The notes: generated by a model from the sequence alone, not told the origin. A DNA stretch of 64,000 nucleotides from Channallabes apus (GCA_030522415.1 CM060108.1:39168756-39232755), one strand, 5' to 3'. Shown: positions 1 through 11,192, numbered from the stretch's first letter. Translations and numbers: made by a program.

Positions 1-237
1 CTGCGTACCGGCGCTTTATACCGATGGAGTCACTAAGGGACCGTCGAAAAAGTGCATGACCAAGACCCAAGCATTTATTTACAGAAGAATACACAAGATT
101 ACAGAGAAATATCTCACAGGACATCAAATATATCACACTGTTAGGCTACAGTATGGATTATTTGTTTATTTATTTTTGTTTGTTTAATTGATTTATAATT
201 ATTTTAATGCGCATTTTCAAATAAATGGTTACACAGA

Positions 238-586
238 TGGCACGGTGGTGTAGTGGTTAGCACTGTCGCCTTGCACCTCCAGGGTCTGGGTTCGATTCCC
301 ATCTCTGTGTGCATGGAGTTTGCATGTTCTCCCCGTGCTTGGTGGGTTTCCTCCGGGTACTCCGGTTTCCTCCGACAGTCCAAAGATATGCAGGTTAGGC
401 TAATTGGTGTTCCCAATTTGACTGTAGTGTGTGAATGTGCGTATGAGTGTGTGCCCTGCGATGGATTGGCACCCTGTCCAGGGTGTACCCCGCCTTGTGC
501 CCTAAGCCTCCTGGGTTAGGCTTCAGGTCCCTGTGACCCTGAATAGAGGATAAAGCGGTACAGAAGATGAATGAATGAATGAATGA
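238..586 (+). mobile_element. tRNA-derived SINE (Mermaid/V-SINE type), full length
   Basis: This is a non-coding Pol III-type retroposon. The head carries an A-box-like GTGTAGTGGTTAG and a perfect B box, GGTTCGATTCC. The body holds the fish-SINE core (GTTTGCATGTTCTCCCCGTG, CCAGGGTGTACCCCGCC), and the element ends in an (ATGA)n tail. A 9-bp duplication TTACACAGA at 229-237 and 587-595 brackets it exactly, which shows insertion by target-primed reverse transcription. Naming the family Mermaid/V-SINE is from memory of fish repeats. ORFs across it are not genes. Confidence 0.85.
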
Positions 587-595
587 TTACACAGA

Positions 596-1253
596 CAATT
601 CTTGTGGCAATAAAACAGATAATTTTTTTAATGAGATTCGGGGTGTTTTTTATTATTAAAATAATAATAATTGTAAAGCTAAAAAAATGACAATTAAATC
701 AACAAAATTCAATAACTTTTTTCCTATAGAAATTTCAAATGTAAAACCAACTGTATTATAATACACTCTACCCTTGCTCATAACTACAACCCTTCCCTTT
801 GCAATATTCAGTTTGATATTAATTCAGGTGTTAATATTTTTATAATTTTTTTGCAAAAAAAAAAGAAAAGAAAAATTAAATCAAACTTAATGAGAAAAAT
901 GTTGTAGTTATTAGCAGTGATAGAGTGGATTATAGTACAACTGGTTTTACATGTGTAATCCACATAACGATAAAGCTATTGATTTTTTTTGTAATGTTAT
1001 GCGCTACAATGCATCTCTGCGACGGATTGCCCCGCACCCAACATAACCTCTATCAAATATTATATTACAACATAAATTAATAGGTTTATGATTTACAAAT
1101 TGCACCAAACGAATTTGATTATAAAATAAGCTATATAAAAATACACATGTAGTATAGGGGAAAAATATATTAATTACATATTTCTTTCATATATACATTA
1201 TATTTCTTATTTATAATAAAATCGCTTTGTGTAATTTTTCATCATAAACAATA
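596..1253. other. AT-rich spacer, no gene
   Basis: This stretch is very AT-rich with frequent stops in all frames. The only structure seen is an imperfect inverted repeat at 738-954, listed separately. The flanking TA at 1252-1253 is the target duplication of the next element. Confidence 0.6.
738..954. repeat. Imperfect inverted repeat, possible MITE core
   Basis: The arm at about 739-790 (ATGTAAAACCAACTGTATTA ... CTCATAACTACAAC) is complemented by an arm at about 901-954 (GTTGTAGTTATTAGCAGTGA ... CAACTGGTTTTACAT), with about 110 bp of AT-rich loop. No terminal motif or target duplication was identified, so it may be a decayed foldback or MITE element. Confidence 0.5.
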
Positions 1254-2875
1254 CAGTGGTGTGAAAAACTATTTGCCCCCTTCCTGATTTCTTATTCTTT
1301 TGCATGTTTGTCACACTTAAATGTTTCTGCTCATCAAAAACCGTTAACTATTAGTCAAAGATAACATAATTGAAAACAAAATGCAGTTTTTAAATGAAGG
1401 TTTATGTTATTAAGGGAGAAAAAAAACTCCAAATCTACATGGCCCTGTGTGAAAAAGTGATTGCCCCCCTTGTTAAAAAATAACTTAACTGTGGTTTATC
1501 ACACCTGAGTTCAATTTCTGTAGTCACCCCCAGGCCTGATTACTGCCACACCTGTTTCAATCAAGAAATCACTTAAATAGGAGCTACCTGACACAGAGAA
1601 GTAGACCAAACGCACCTCAAAAGCTAGACATCATGCCAAGATCCAAAGAAATTCAGGAACAAATGAGAACAAAAGTAATTGAGATCTATCAGTCTGGTAA
1701 AGGTTATAAAGCCATTTCTAAAGCTTTGGGACTCCAGTGAACCACAGTGAGAGCCATTATCCACAAATGGCAAAAACATGGAACAGTGGTGAACCTTCCC
1801 AGGAGTGGCCGGCCGACCAAAATTACCCCAAGAGCGCAGAGACGACTCATCCGAGAGGCCACAAAAGACCCCAGGACAACATCTAAAGAACTGCAAGCCT
1901 CACTTGCCTCAATTAAGGTCAGTGTTCACGACTCCACCATAAGAAAGAGACTGGGCAAAAACGGCCTGCATGACAGATTTCCAAGGCGCAAACCACTTTT
2001 AAGCAAAAAGAACATTAAGGCTCGTCTCAATTTTGCTAAAAAACATCTCAATGATTGCCAAGACTTTTGGGAAAATACCTTGTGGACCGACGAGACAAAA
2101 GTTTAACTTTTTGGAAGGTGCGTGTCCCATTACATCTGGCGTAAAAGTAACACAGCATTTCAGAAAAAGAACATCATACCAACAGTAAAATATGGTGGTG
2201 GTAGTGTGATGGTCTGGGGTTGTTTTGCTGCTTCAGGACCTGGAAGGCTTGCTGTGATAGATGGAACCATGAATTCTACTGTCTACCAAAAAATCCTGAA
2301 GGAGAATGTCCGGGCCATCTGTTCGTCAACTCAAGCTGAAGCGATCTTGGGTGCTGCAGCAGGACAATGACCCAAAACACACCAGCAAATCCACCTCTGA
2401 ATGGCTGAAGAAAAACAAAATGAAGACTTTGGAGTGGCCTAGTCAAAGTCCTGACCTGAATCCTATTGAAATGTTGTGGCATGACCTTAAAAAGGCGGTT
2501 CATGCTAGAAAACCCTCAAATAAAGCTGAATTACAACAATTCTGCAAAGATGAGTGGGCCAAAATTCCTCCAGAGCGCTGTAAAAGACTCGTTGCAAGTT
2601 ATCGCAAACGCTTGATTGCAGTTATTGCTGCTAAGGGTGGCCCAAGCAGTTATTAGGTTCAGGGGACAATTACTTTTTCACACAGGGCCATGTAGGTTTG
2701 GATTTTTTTTTCTCCCTAAATAATAAAACCCCTTATTTAAAAACTGCATTTTGTGTTTACTTGTGTTATCTTTGACTAATAGTTAAATGTGTTTGATGAT
2801 CAGAAACATTTTGTGTGACAAACATGCAAAAGAATAAGAAATCAGGAGGGGGGCAAATAGTTTTTCACACCACTG
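1254..2875 (+). mobile_element. Tc1-like DNA transposon (family A, copy 1)
   Basis: The terminal inverted repeats start CAGTGGTGTGAAAAACTATT at 1254 and end with the complement at 2875. They are flanked by TA at 1252-1253 and 2876-2877, the hallmark of Tc1/mariner cut-and-paste insertion. The inverted arms extend over roughly 200 bp. The single gene inside is a broken transposase. A second copy of the same family lies inverted at 34067-35680. Confidence 0.92.
1633..2656 (+). pseudogene. Tc1-like transposase, inactivated (family A)
   Basis: This is the transposase gene of the enclosing element. The start MPRSKEIQEQMRTKVIEIYQ leads into a paired-like helix-turn-helix region. The GRPTKITPR basic motif and the DDE residues follow: D in WTDETK, D in [12 protein letters not shown] in [11 protein letters not shown]. 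The gene is broken by a TGA at 1738-1740, where the copy at 34-35 kb has arginine (LGLQRTTV). It is also broken by a TAA at 2104-2106 and by a frameshift near 2310, between the KENVR and PSVRQLKLK segments. The C-terminus ends at a natural TAG at 2654-2656. Catalytic residues are all readable but on separate fragments, so it cannot make an active enzyme. Confidence 0.93.
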
Positions 2876-3640
2876 TATTTGTTTAGTGTAAACATTTTTG
2901 TATTACATGACAAACCCCTGCAAAATAAATGTGCCACATAATAAACATTATATGATAATTTGTATTGTGTCTTAATATCCGTGTACAGTATTAATATGTC
3001 ACGTGCTTAGGGTTAATTATAATAGTAATAATATATTTGATAATACTCATATAATATATTTGATAATAATAATATGAATTTGTGATTGTGATATATTTGA
3101 CAGAGATTTTGTGGAGGTGCAATCAGTGGCAGGGGGGCATTTTAGCGCATAACACCAACTTTACTGCGGTTCACCTCCATTGTTCAAATATCCCCCTCTT
3201 GGTCGGCGACTGCAAGTGACGTCACTCCCCATACAATCGCGCCCCACAGTATAGACCCGCCCCTGATGCTGATTGACAGGTTTCTGTGTAACGTGTTGGA
3301 AATGCAATTGCAAATGGATTAGTGATTGCGTTTGAATTTTGGCCGGCTTGACGCACGGCGCAGAGAAAGTGAAAAAGCAAACGTGGTGATTGATTTTGCT
3401 ATTTAAATATGACAGGTTCATGACGTGTAAGACCTGGGAAATACAAATGCAAATGGACTTTTCTTTTTCATTAGAAATTTGGCAGTGAGTGTGTGTTTAC
3501 GAAGGTGAAACAGCAAACGGTAATGCAAAGTTTGCAATTGCATTTGAATTATGGCACACTTTGTGCGTCCACATATGGGAAACGCAATTGCAAATGCAAT
3601 TTGCAATTGCATTTGAATATTGTCCGCGATATCGGGACTC
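2876..3640. other. AT-rich spacer grading into degenerate CAATTGC/CATTTG repeats
   Basis: No gene is visible. From about 3290 to 3640 the sequence repeats variants of a segment built on GCAATTGCAAATG and CATTTGAATT (near 3300, 3440, 3525 and 3585). The last copy is a near-palindrome, GCAATTGCAAATGCAATTTG. This may be a repetitive flank into which the following 5'-truncated LINE inserted, or its decayed 5' end. Confidence 0.5.
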
Positions 3641-5872
3641 ATTGTGGCGGGGGACTTTAATAGTGCCAACCTCAAACGCCCAGTGCCAAACTTTCATCAG
3701 CACATCACCTGCCCCACCAGGGGTGATAGGACACTAGATCACTGTTACACAACGGTCAAGGACAGCTACAAGGCGCAATCTCATCCAGCGTTTGGTAAAT
3801 CCGACCACGCCGCCATCTTCCTCATGCCAAAATATAAACAAAGGCTGAAACAGGAAGTTCTGGTTCAGAGGGAGGTCGCGCGCTGGACGGACCAATCGGT
3901 GGCCGCGTTAAAGGACGCACTCGATGACGCAGGCTGGGACATGTTCAGAAACAGCTCCGATGATGACGTCAGTGTGTTTACGGAAGCGGTTGTGGGATTT
4001 ATTGGGAAGCTAGTGGACGATACGGTGGAGAAAAAGACTATCAGAACGTTTCCCAACCAAAAGCCGTGGGTGGATAAAACCATCCGCGACGCTCTGAGAT
4101 CTCGCACCGCTGCCTACAACACGGGACTTGCATCGGGGGACATGGAACCGTACAAGGCTGCGTCATACAACGTCCGGAAGGCGGTGAAAGAGGCGAAGCA
4201 GCGCTACGGGAGAAAACTAGAGTCACAGCTTCAACAGAGTGACTCTAGGAGCCTGTGGCAGGGATTAAGGACACTTACGGATTATAAAGCACCAACATCC
4301 GGTATGACGAACGCGGACGCGACTCTGGCAGACGAGCTCAACACATTCTACGCTCGCTTTGAAGCTGCAGCTAAAGACGCTAGCGATGCTAATGCTAATG
4401 GCGCTAATGCTAGCGGCGGTAACGGCTGCAGACAGGAAGACACTGCCAGCACCGGGAACGTGCTCATCATCTCCGAGCACGACGTGAGGAGAGCCTTCAA
4501 GAGAGTGAACACCAGGAAAGCAGCAGGACCAGACGACATCTCAGGCTGTATCAACAGATCCTGCGCAGACCAGCTAGCACCTATGTTCACTGAGATATTC
4601 AACATCTCCTTATCTCAGTTGGTGATCCCCACGTGCTTCAAAGAGTCCATCATTGTTCCTGTCCCGAAGAAACCACACCCTGCTTCCCTCAATGACTATC
4701 GCCCTGTAGCCCTCACCTCAGTAGTGATGAATTGCTTTGAACGCCTTATCAAAGACTTCATCATTTCTTCACTACCCGACACACTGGACCAACTACAGTT
4801 TGCATACCGTCAGAACCGCTCCACAGACGATGCAATCTCTCATCTCCTCCACACATCACTCAATCACCTCGACACGAGGAAAGGGAATTATGTTAAAATG
4901 CTCTTCATCGACTACAGCTCTGCATTTAATACCATAATTCCCTCCACACTCACCACCAAGCTGGAGCACCTGGGACTCAGCTCATCAATATGTCAGTGGA
5001 TCTCCAATTTTCTGACTGGCAGACCACAGGCAGTAAGGATGGGCGGACATGGCTCAGCTACACTCACTCTCAGCACTGGAGCCCCCCAGGGTTGTGTTCT
5101 GAGCCCCCTGCTGTACTCTTTGTACACCCACGACTGCGTGGCCACTACCAACTCCACCTCCATTATCAAGTTTGCTGATGACACCGTTGTGGTCGGACTG
5201 ATCATCAACAATGATGAGTCGGACTACCTAGAGGAGATTGGAAATCTGGAGAACTGGTGCCAGAGGAACAATCTCCTCCTGAACGTCAGTAAGACAAAGG
5301 AGCTGATAGTGGACTTTTGTACAAAGCAGGAGAGGAACTACCAGACCCCCGTCATCAAGAGGAGCCCAGTGGAAAGAGTGGACAGATTCAGATACCTCGG
5401 AGTTCACATCACACAGGACCTGTCATGGTCCTGTCACATCAACACCGTGGTGAAAAAAGCCCGGCAGCGTCTCTACCACCTCAGACGTTTGAGAGACTTT
5501 AGACTGCCCTCCAAGGTGCTCAGGAACTTCTACTCCTGCACCATAGAGAGCATCCTGACGGGAAACATCACGACCTGGTTCGGGAACAGCACCATGCAGG
5601 ACAGACGAGCTCTACAGAGGGTGGTGCGATCAGCCGAGCGCATCATCCGCACTGAGCTCCCTGACCTGCACTCCATCTACAGCAAGCGGTGCTGGACTAA
5701 GGCCAGGAAGATCATGAAGGACCTCAGTCACCCCAGTAATGGACTGTTCTCTTTGTTGCGGTCTGGGAAGCGATTCCGGTCAATAAAGGCCAACACAGAG
5801 AGAATGAGGAGGAGCTTCTTGCTGCAGGCGATAAGGTCTCTCAATCACAATCACACCTCCACACAGGACTAA
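3620..5872 (+). CDS. LINE ORF2 fragment: endonuclease C-end plus reverse transcriptase
   Basis: An open frame of about 740 codons has no internal stop. Residues about 10-70 are the end of an apurinic-type endonuclease: AGDFNSAN, then TLDHCYTT, then the catalytic-like SDHAAI. An alanine/asparagine-rich linker (GCTAAT repeats) follows at about 250-270. The reverse transcriptase spans about 290-620, with KAAGPDDI, PVPKK, NDYRPVALTSV, FAYRQNRSTDDA, FIDYSSAFNTI, TGAPQGCVLSPLLYSLY and the catalytic FADDT near residue 517. The C-terminal RT-thumb/tail region ends at a TAA. ORF1 and the front of the endonuclease are absent, and the ATG at 3620 lies at or before the truncation point, so it is not the native start. 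The open RT suggests a fairly young insertion, but the copy is probably not autonomous. Confidence 0.85.
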   Translation: MSAISGLIVAGDFNSANLKRPVPNFHQHITCPTRGDRTLDHCYTTVKDSYKAQSHPAFGKSDHAAIFLMPKYKQRLKQEVLVQREVARWTDQSVAALKDALDDAGWDMFRNSSDDDVSVFTEAVVGFIGKLVDDTVEKKTIRTFPNQKPWVDKTIRDALRSRTAAYNTGLASGDMEPYKAASYNVRKAVKEAKQRYGRKLESQLQQSDSRSLWQGLRTLTDYKAPTSGMTNADATLADELNTFYARFEAAAKDASDANANGANASGGNGCRQEDTASTGNVLIISEHDVRRAFKRVNTRKAAGPDDISGCINRSCADQLAPMFTEIFNISLSQLVIPTCFKESIIVPVPKKPHPASLNDYRPVALTSVVMNCFERLIKDFIISSLPDTLDQLQFAYRQNRSTDDAISHLLHTSLNHLDTRKGNYVKMLFIDYSSAFNTIIPSTLTTKLEHLGLSSSICQWISNFLTGRPQAVRMGGHGSATLTLSTGAPQGCVLSPLLYSLYTHDCVATTNSTSIIKFADDTVVVGLIINNDESDYLEEIGNLENWCQRNNLLLNVSKTKELIVDFCTKQERNYQTPVIKRSPVERVDRFRYLGVHITQDLSWSCHINTVVKKARQRLYHLRRLRDFRLPSKVLRNFYSCTIESILTGNITTWFGNSTMQDRRALQRVVRSAERIIRTELPDLHSIYSKRCWTKARKIMKDLSHPSNGLFSLLRSGKRFRSIKANTERMRRSFLLQAIRSLNHNHTSTQD

Positions 5873-6021
5873 TAACATCTTTTTAAGCTCACAACACTGA
5901 CTGGACAATCAGGGACACATTCATACACACTTGCACTGAATATTTATACATCTGGACAATTGCACATCACTTTCACTAGTCACCTTTCATGCATATTTGC
6001 ACAACCACGGTCACTTTAAAT

Positions 6022-6100
<79 letters not shown>

Positions 6101-6325
6101 CCTATATTTCTATATTTTGCAATATTTTATTATGCCCTTATTGTACAGTTAATTTTACTAGGTAAATTTATTTCTTTAGTATTTCCTTTTATTGGTATTT
6201 ATTTACGTACAAGCTTTTATTTTCTTTTTAAGGTCACTGGCGGTCGTGTAAGCATTTCACTGCAAATTATACTGTGTATGACTGTATATGTGACAAATAA
6301 AATTTTAAATTTTATTTGAATTTGA
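3640..6325 (+). mobile_element. L2/Rex1-type LINE, 5'-truncated
   Basis: This non-LTR retrotransposon starts inside the endonuclease domain and runs through the reverse transcriptase. It has a 450-bp 3' UTR with (CT)n(TA)n microsatellites and a tail of GTGACAAATAAAATTT followed by TTTGAA-type repeats. An inverted piece of the same 3' UTR is found at 46396-46660, which confirms it is a dispersed family. The family label rests on recalled RT similarity within the jockey/CR1/L2/Rex1 group. Confidence 0.85.
6026..6093. repeat. (CT)n then (TA)n microsatellite
   Basis: A run of CT dinucleotides passes directly into about 20 TA dinucleotides within the LINE 3' UTR. Confidence 0.95.
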
Positions 6326-6990
6326 ATGAGAGGAACCCAAGAGGAACAGTGAGGATACAGAGAGCAGAGGTAAAGAAGGTGCAGGACATTAAGCACTTAG
6401 GGTCAATGGTCCAGAGCAACGGAGAGTGTAGAAAGGAGGTGAAGAGGCGGGTACAGGCAGGTTGGAATTTGTGGAGAAAAGTGTCCGGTGTGTTGTGTGA
6501 TAAAAGAGTATCAGCGAGAATGAAAGGAAAGGTGTTCAGGACAGTGGTGAGACCAGCGATGCTCTACGGCTTAGAGACAGTGGCACTGAAGAATAGACTG
6601 GAGGCAGAACTAGAGGTAGCAGAGCTGAAGATGTTGAGGTTCTCTTTGGGAGTGACAAGGATGGATAGGATCAAGAATGAGTTCATCAGAGGGACAACCC
6701 ATGTGAGATGTTTTGGAGATAAAGTGAGAGAGGCCAGATTGAGGTGGTTTGAACATGTTCAGAGGAGAGATTGTGAATATATCGGTTGAAGGATGCTGAG
6801 GTTGGAACTGCAAGGCAGGAGGTCTAGAGGAAGACCAAAGAGGAGATTTATGGGTGCAGTGAGAGAGGACATGAAGTTAGTTGGTGTGAGAGAAGAGGAT
6901 GCAGAGGATAGGGTTAGATGGAGGCAGATGATTCGCTGTGGCGACCCCTGAAAGGGAACAGCCGAAAGACAAAGAAGGAAAAGAAGAAGT
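6326..6990 (+). mobile_element. RTE-type LINE 3' fragment
   Basis: This is the last 200 or so codons and 3' end of the same LINE family as 40546-43683. It shares KRRVQAGWN.WRKVSGVLCD, RPAMLYGLET, LRFSLGVTRMDR and RGTTHVRCFGDKV. The end CTGTGGCGACCCCTGAAAGG is followed by a GAA-rich tail. A TGA at 6787-6789 interrupts the frame, and the tail beyond 6990 is degenerate. The 5' truncation point falls exactly at the tail of the upstream LINE (GAATGAGAGG overlaps both), giving a chimeric junction. Confidence 0.88.
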
Positions 6991-8760
6991 TTAGTGTTTT
7001 TACTTGTATTGAATTGTATTGTTATTTTATTAAGTGTCTTTGTTTTAAGGGATTGATTCAAGTATATTTCTCTATACAGAGTATACTCAGTAGTGATGCA
7101 CGGGTCGGATGTTATGTATTAATTTTCCAACCCGCGGGCCCCGCTTTTATGAAATTATTTGGCCCGCCCCAGCCCGCCCCGCACCACTGTTTCTATTTTT
7201 ACAACCCGCCCCGCCCCGCCCCCGCGAACATTAAATAAACATACTTTTTTTTTCTATTAATGATGTAAATTCCCGACCTCAGTTTCTCCCGCACTTCGTC
7301 TTCCATCTTCACTTTTATTTCTTTGTTTTTGTTGTGACAGGCAGCGGTAGCTGCTTGGCGCTTTCGTGACTTGTCGCGTGACGCAACACTGGCTCATGAG
7401 CAAATGTAGTCTTCTGATATGGTCCATGATGTTAAAATCTTCACTTAGTGTTAAATACTAAGACGTTTGTGGATACACAGTAGTGTGAACCTGCTATAAT
7501 TGTAACTGTTGGCAATTGCAGACTTCAGTACACGCTTTTATTGGAATTAGTTATTAATATTTGTAATGGTGACAGTTAATTGACTTGACATGAGGCCACA
7601 TCACACCCTGCTTTTGTTGGATTATTTTCTTAAATACCAAGCCTTCCCAAATGTTTGCGGTATACATAATTTTTTTATTTTTTCTGTTTCTCTCCCTATC
7701 TTTAGTGCTGATGGGACTCATCCACTGCATACTAACAGGTGATTCTTGCATTTATAATTTTTGTTGCCTTTAATATATGTGAAACTCTGTGATGATTAAG
7801 ACAAGTGGCTAAATTTATTGAAATCATAGATAATAAAGTCTTTTGAAAATGTGTTTTTGAAATACATGCATAAACATGGAAAGCCACCAATCTGTAACAC
7901 ATGGTACTGTATATCTCTTGTGCTGCTTTGTCTCTGGAATTTAAGCATTTATTTATTTATTTATTCATTATAACAGTTGTTGTACTAGGACTGGGTCTTA
8001 TTCACAAGTTGTAACAGTGAACACAGTTTTCTAGTTCGAGTTGTGCATACAGTGATGCATATGTGTGTGCGCATCCATGCATGCATGTGTGTGTGTGCTT
8101 CTTTTTACTTGGGACGAGGACTTGACTGTACACCGCACTGGTAGGGATTCACTATCTCATCCTAACCAACAGCTACAGCTAAAGATGAAGGTTTGTTAAA
8201 TCCATCAACTCCTTTGTATGGTGATGAGCCTGTGTTGTGGACTACTGTCATTTTCTTTATGGTTGTGTTGACTTTGACTTGATAAAATACAACGTACAAC
8301 ACCAGTAAATGACATGGTACCCCAAAACATCACCAACTGTGGGGACTTCTTATTATTTATAATTTACCTTTATTTAACCAGGCAAGACAGATTAAGAACA
8401 GGTTTCTTATTTACAACTGTGGCCTAAAACACAGGACTTCACACTGGACTTTAAAATTCCTGAATTTTTGCCTCTCCATTATCCAGATTGTGGTACCTTG
8501 GGTTAGGGGTAGTTATTTTCAAATGAACTGCAAATTTACTTTCATCTGTACGATGCTTATAAATGGTTCAGGAGAGGCTTGGTATTAGGAATGCAGTCAA
8601 AGACTGTTTCCAGAGAATTTGGTGCATTGTGGCTCATGGTGCACTAACTCCAGACTCACTCACTCCTTGTGAAGCTCTACTTCACTTACCTAAAATTATT
8701 ATTTTAAAAGTAGTCAAAATTAAAGCAGATGTTTGGATAAAACAGGAGAATACACATTAC
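6991..8760. other. Non-coding spacer with decayed transposon scraps
   Basis: No gene is supported. At about 7090-7245 a GC-rich block begins CAGTAGTGATGCACGGGTCG and is full of CCCGCCCC. It resembles the end of a hAT-type element, but no second end was found. A short block at about 8345-8430 (TTTATTTAACCAGGCAAGAC) matches a mid-repetitive fish sequence from memory. The rest is plain AT-rich sequence. Confidence 0.45.
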
Positions 8761-8992
8761 ACAATGGCTTGCAAAAGTATTCGGCCCCCTTGAACTTTTC
8801 CACATTTTGTCACATTACAGTCACAAACATGAATAAATTTGAATAAACATGAGAAGTGGAACAAAAATCATTCATGATTCCAAAATTTTTTTTTACAAAT
8901 AAATAACTGCAAAGTGGGGTGTGCGTAATTATTCAGTCCCCTTTGGTCTGAGTGCAGTCAGTTGCCCGTAGACATTGTGTAACCCACGCCAC
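8761..8992. mobile_element. Tc1-like transposon end fragment
   Basis: The sequence begins ACAATGGCTTGCAAAAGTAT and continues TCGGCCCCCTTGAACTTTTC, a terminal-repeat style known from fish Tc1-like elements. About 230 bp remain, with no transposase and no opposite terminus. Confidence 0.6.
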
Positions 8993-9527
8993 TAGCAGTG
9001 CACCGTGGTTACAGGTTTTTTTCCCTACAGTATATAGCTCTATATGAAGGGATACACTAATAGACCAGTCAAGATTCTAGAATCGCTACTGGAGAGCAAA
9101 AATATATATGAGTGTTGGTAAACAGCAGTAACAAACAGACAGACAGACCAAGAGAATGACTTCAAATTGCTTGTTTACTTTAAAGTGTAAAACCAGGAAA
9201 TGAAAATGAAAACATGAAATTAAATAGCAAAACAGCACAGATAATATAAAATTATGCTTCTCCTTTAAGACTAAGTATTGAGCTCCTTGTAGCTAGTTAT
9301 TCTATATATTTCTATTGCACAATTTTGTTCCTTTAATAGTTCAATAATTTTAGAATTATTACCTTTCCAATACCTGTTTATTTTTATTAAGTTATATTAT
9401 TTTCCTATTTTATTTATTTTATAATAACTCTTTTTGGAGCTTTGCTTTTGGTTACTGGTTTCGTTTGACTTAAATCTGTGACCCACAAATTAAAACAATT
9501 TTACAGTAAAGTCAATCTAAGCTAAGC
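8993..9527. other. Non-coding spacer
   Basis: AT-rich sequence with no ORF of interest and no recognisable repeat ends. Confidence 0.5.
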
Positions 9528-9826
9528 TCATTCATTCATTTTCTATACCGCTTAATCCTGTGTTCAGGGTCGCGGGGGACCTGGAGCCTGTCCCAGGAGA
9601 CTTCGGGCACAAGGCAGGGTACACCCTGGACAGGGTGCCAATCCATCGCAGGGCACACACTCATACACACACTCACACACCCAATCACACACTACGGGCA
9701 ATTTAGGAACGCCAATTAGCCTAACCTGCATATCTTTGGACTGTGGGAGGAAACCGGAGTACCCGGAGGAAACCCACCAAGCACGGGGAGAACATGCAAA
9801 CTCCATGCACACAGAGACGGGAATCT
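9528..9826 (-). mobile_element. SINE (Mermaid/V-SINE type), head-truncated
   Basis: This is the reverse complement of the element at 238-586. The (ATGA)n tail lies at the left end, the CCGCTTTATC-like tail and the CCTGGACAGGGTG core are present, and the match stops before the tRNA-like head. The 5' truncation is typical of retroposition. Confidence 0.82.
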
Positions 9827-9834
9827 GGCCTGTG

Positions 9835-10341
9835 TTGTAATGAATAACTTAAGAAAATACTCAGTTAAATTATTTTGAAGCCACTGTACTGGATTGAAAA
9901 AGAGAAACAATATCTACATTATAAAAAAGTTTGTAGAAAAAAAAAATAAAGGTTTTATAATGAAGCGTTTGCAGTTAAACTATGTTCTTTGTTTTGTCTT
10001 TTTCAGTGAAATTAAATTGGATTTGTTGTACCATAATCAACAACAGCACATCAATCTGTTAAAACAATCTGTTTAATACCAACATGGTCGGGTTAATTAT
10101 AAGAGACAGATTTACTGATTAAATTAGTGTACGAGAGCAAACACACTGTAGTTAAAACACAGATAGTGTAGAAGATGTGAATTGTCAGTACAGTGAGATG
10201 ATTATTTAGTGTCGAGTCTGTATTTAAAATTGTGATCTACATTTACTTCATCAGTAGTGATTGTTGTGTGACAGAGTTTAATCATTTACATGTCAGCAGA
10301 TTTACTGTATCTACACACTCAGTGGGAACAAACGTGGAATA
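9835..10341 (+). repeat. Duplicated intron/flank block upstream of type A Ig exon (copy 1)
   Basis: This block is nearly identical to 17140-17570, which continues at 24763-24845. A shorter match exists at about 51895-52025. Shared landmarks are AACATGGTCGGGTTAATTAT, ACGAGAGCAAACACACTGTA and GTGTCGAGTCTGTATTTAAA. A TTCATCAGTAGTGATTGTTG stretch in this copy is the uninterrupted site into which the 7.2-kb element inserted in copy 2. It therefore defines the upstream edge of the duplicated Ig-exon module. Confidence 0.85.
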
Positions 10342-10418
10342 AAATTTTTAAAATGTTAATACTTGATTAAGTAATATAGATGAAGTTGTGTATTTATTTC
10401 AGTTTATCTCCCTTACAG

Positions 10419-10676
10419 AGATTAAACCTGTGGTGATTATAAAGCCTGATACACAAGTGTTCTGGGGAGAGACAGTGACTGTCAGGTGTGACATACAGAC
10501 AGGAGGAGACACTTACTGTACATATGAGTGGTATAGAGACGGTCACATATTATACCCATACTGCACAGCACAGGAGTTTACAGGTTATTTCTCCAGTGGT
10601 AAATACACCTGCAGAGGGAGGAGGAGTGACGCTCAGTTCTCACAGATCAGTGATGCTGTTACACTCTCTGTATCAG
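10419..10676 (+). CDS. Ig-domain exon, type A1 (LITR/FCRL-like receptor)
   Basis: This is a single exon of 258 nt encoding one extracellular Ig-like (C2/I-set size) domain of about 86 residues. The acceptor is CCCTTACAG|AG and the donor TCAG|GTGAGT. Both junctions are phase 1. The first framework cysteine is in VTVRCDIQTG and the second in GGKYTCRGRRS?-style F strand (read here as SGKYTCRGRR). A tryptophan (TYEWYRDGH) lies between, and the domain ends ISDAVTLSVS. The closest remembered families are fish leukocyte immune-type receptors and Fc receptor-like proteins, which carry such single-exon domains at the cell surface. It is the first Ig exon in the window. The signal-peptide exon was not found upstream. 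Assignment to a receptor gene is inference from domain type and exon phase. Confidence 0.85.
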
Positions 10677-11192
10677 GTGAGTGAGTGAGTTTTTCACTAG
10701 TTTTAGATTTTATGGTAGAAGAAACAAAGTCTCATTATAATGTTTGTCCTGTTTGTTTTTTTTACTAATCATTTGATTTGTAAAGAATCACTACAAGATA
10801 TTTTCTGTTCTTATCAGTGTGACACTTTTCTCCTCAGTTTTTATTAGAATTGTTAGGAAATAATTTATATCAATAAGAACCAATTTCTCCTCATCTATCA
10901 GTCAGGATAGTTTTACTGTCAGGTTTTTACTTAAAAAAAAAAAGAATTATACGTTTCACTGCTCTGCTTTTAAAGTAAAGACATAAATGATTCATTTCGA
11001 CCAAGTATGTATGCAGCATTGTATGGAATTTGAGATATGATTTATTAAACATAATTTTAAAAAAGCTAATTCACAGACACATCAGACTTTACACTTCAGC
11101 TCAGTCAGTAATTTCATGATGGAGAAAACACATTATACTGCATATAAACTGTGTACAGAAAAACTTACATCACTGTAACATTTACAATCAAC

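Noticed and set aside
7090..7260. Complete hAT element starting CAGTAGTGATGCACGGGTCG
   Set aside because: No opposite terminus or 8-bp duplication was found, so it is mentioned only as a possible fragment.
8345..8430. Named repeat family for TTTATTTAACCAGGCAAGAC
   Set aside because: It resembles a common fish repeat from memory, but it is too short here to classify.
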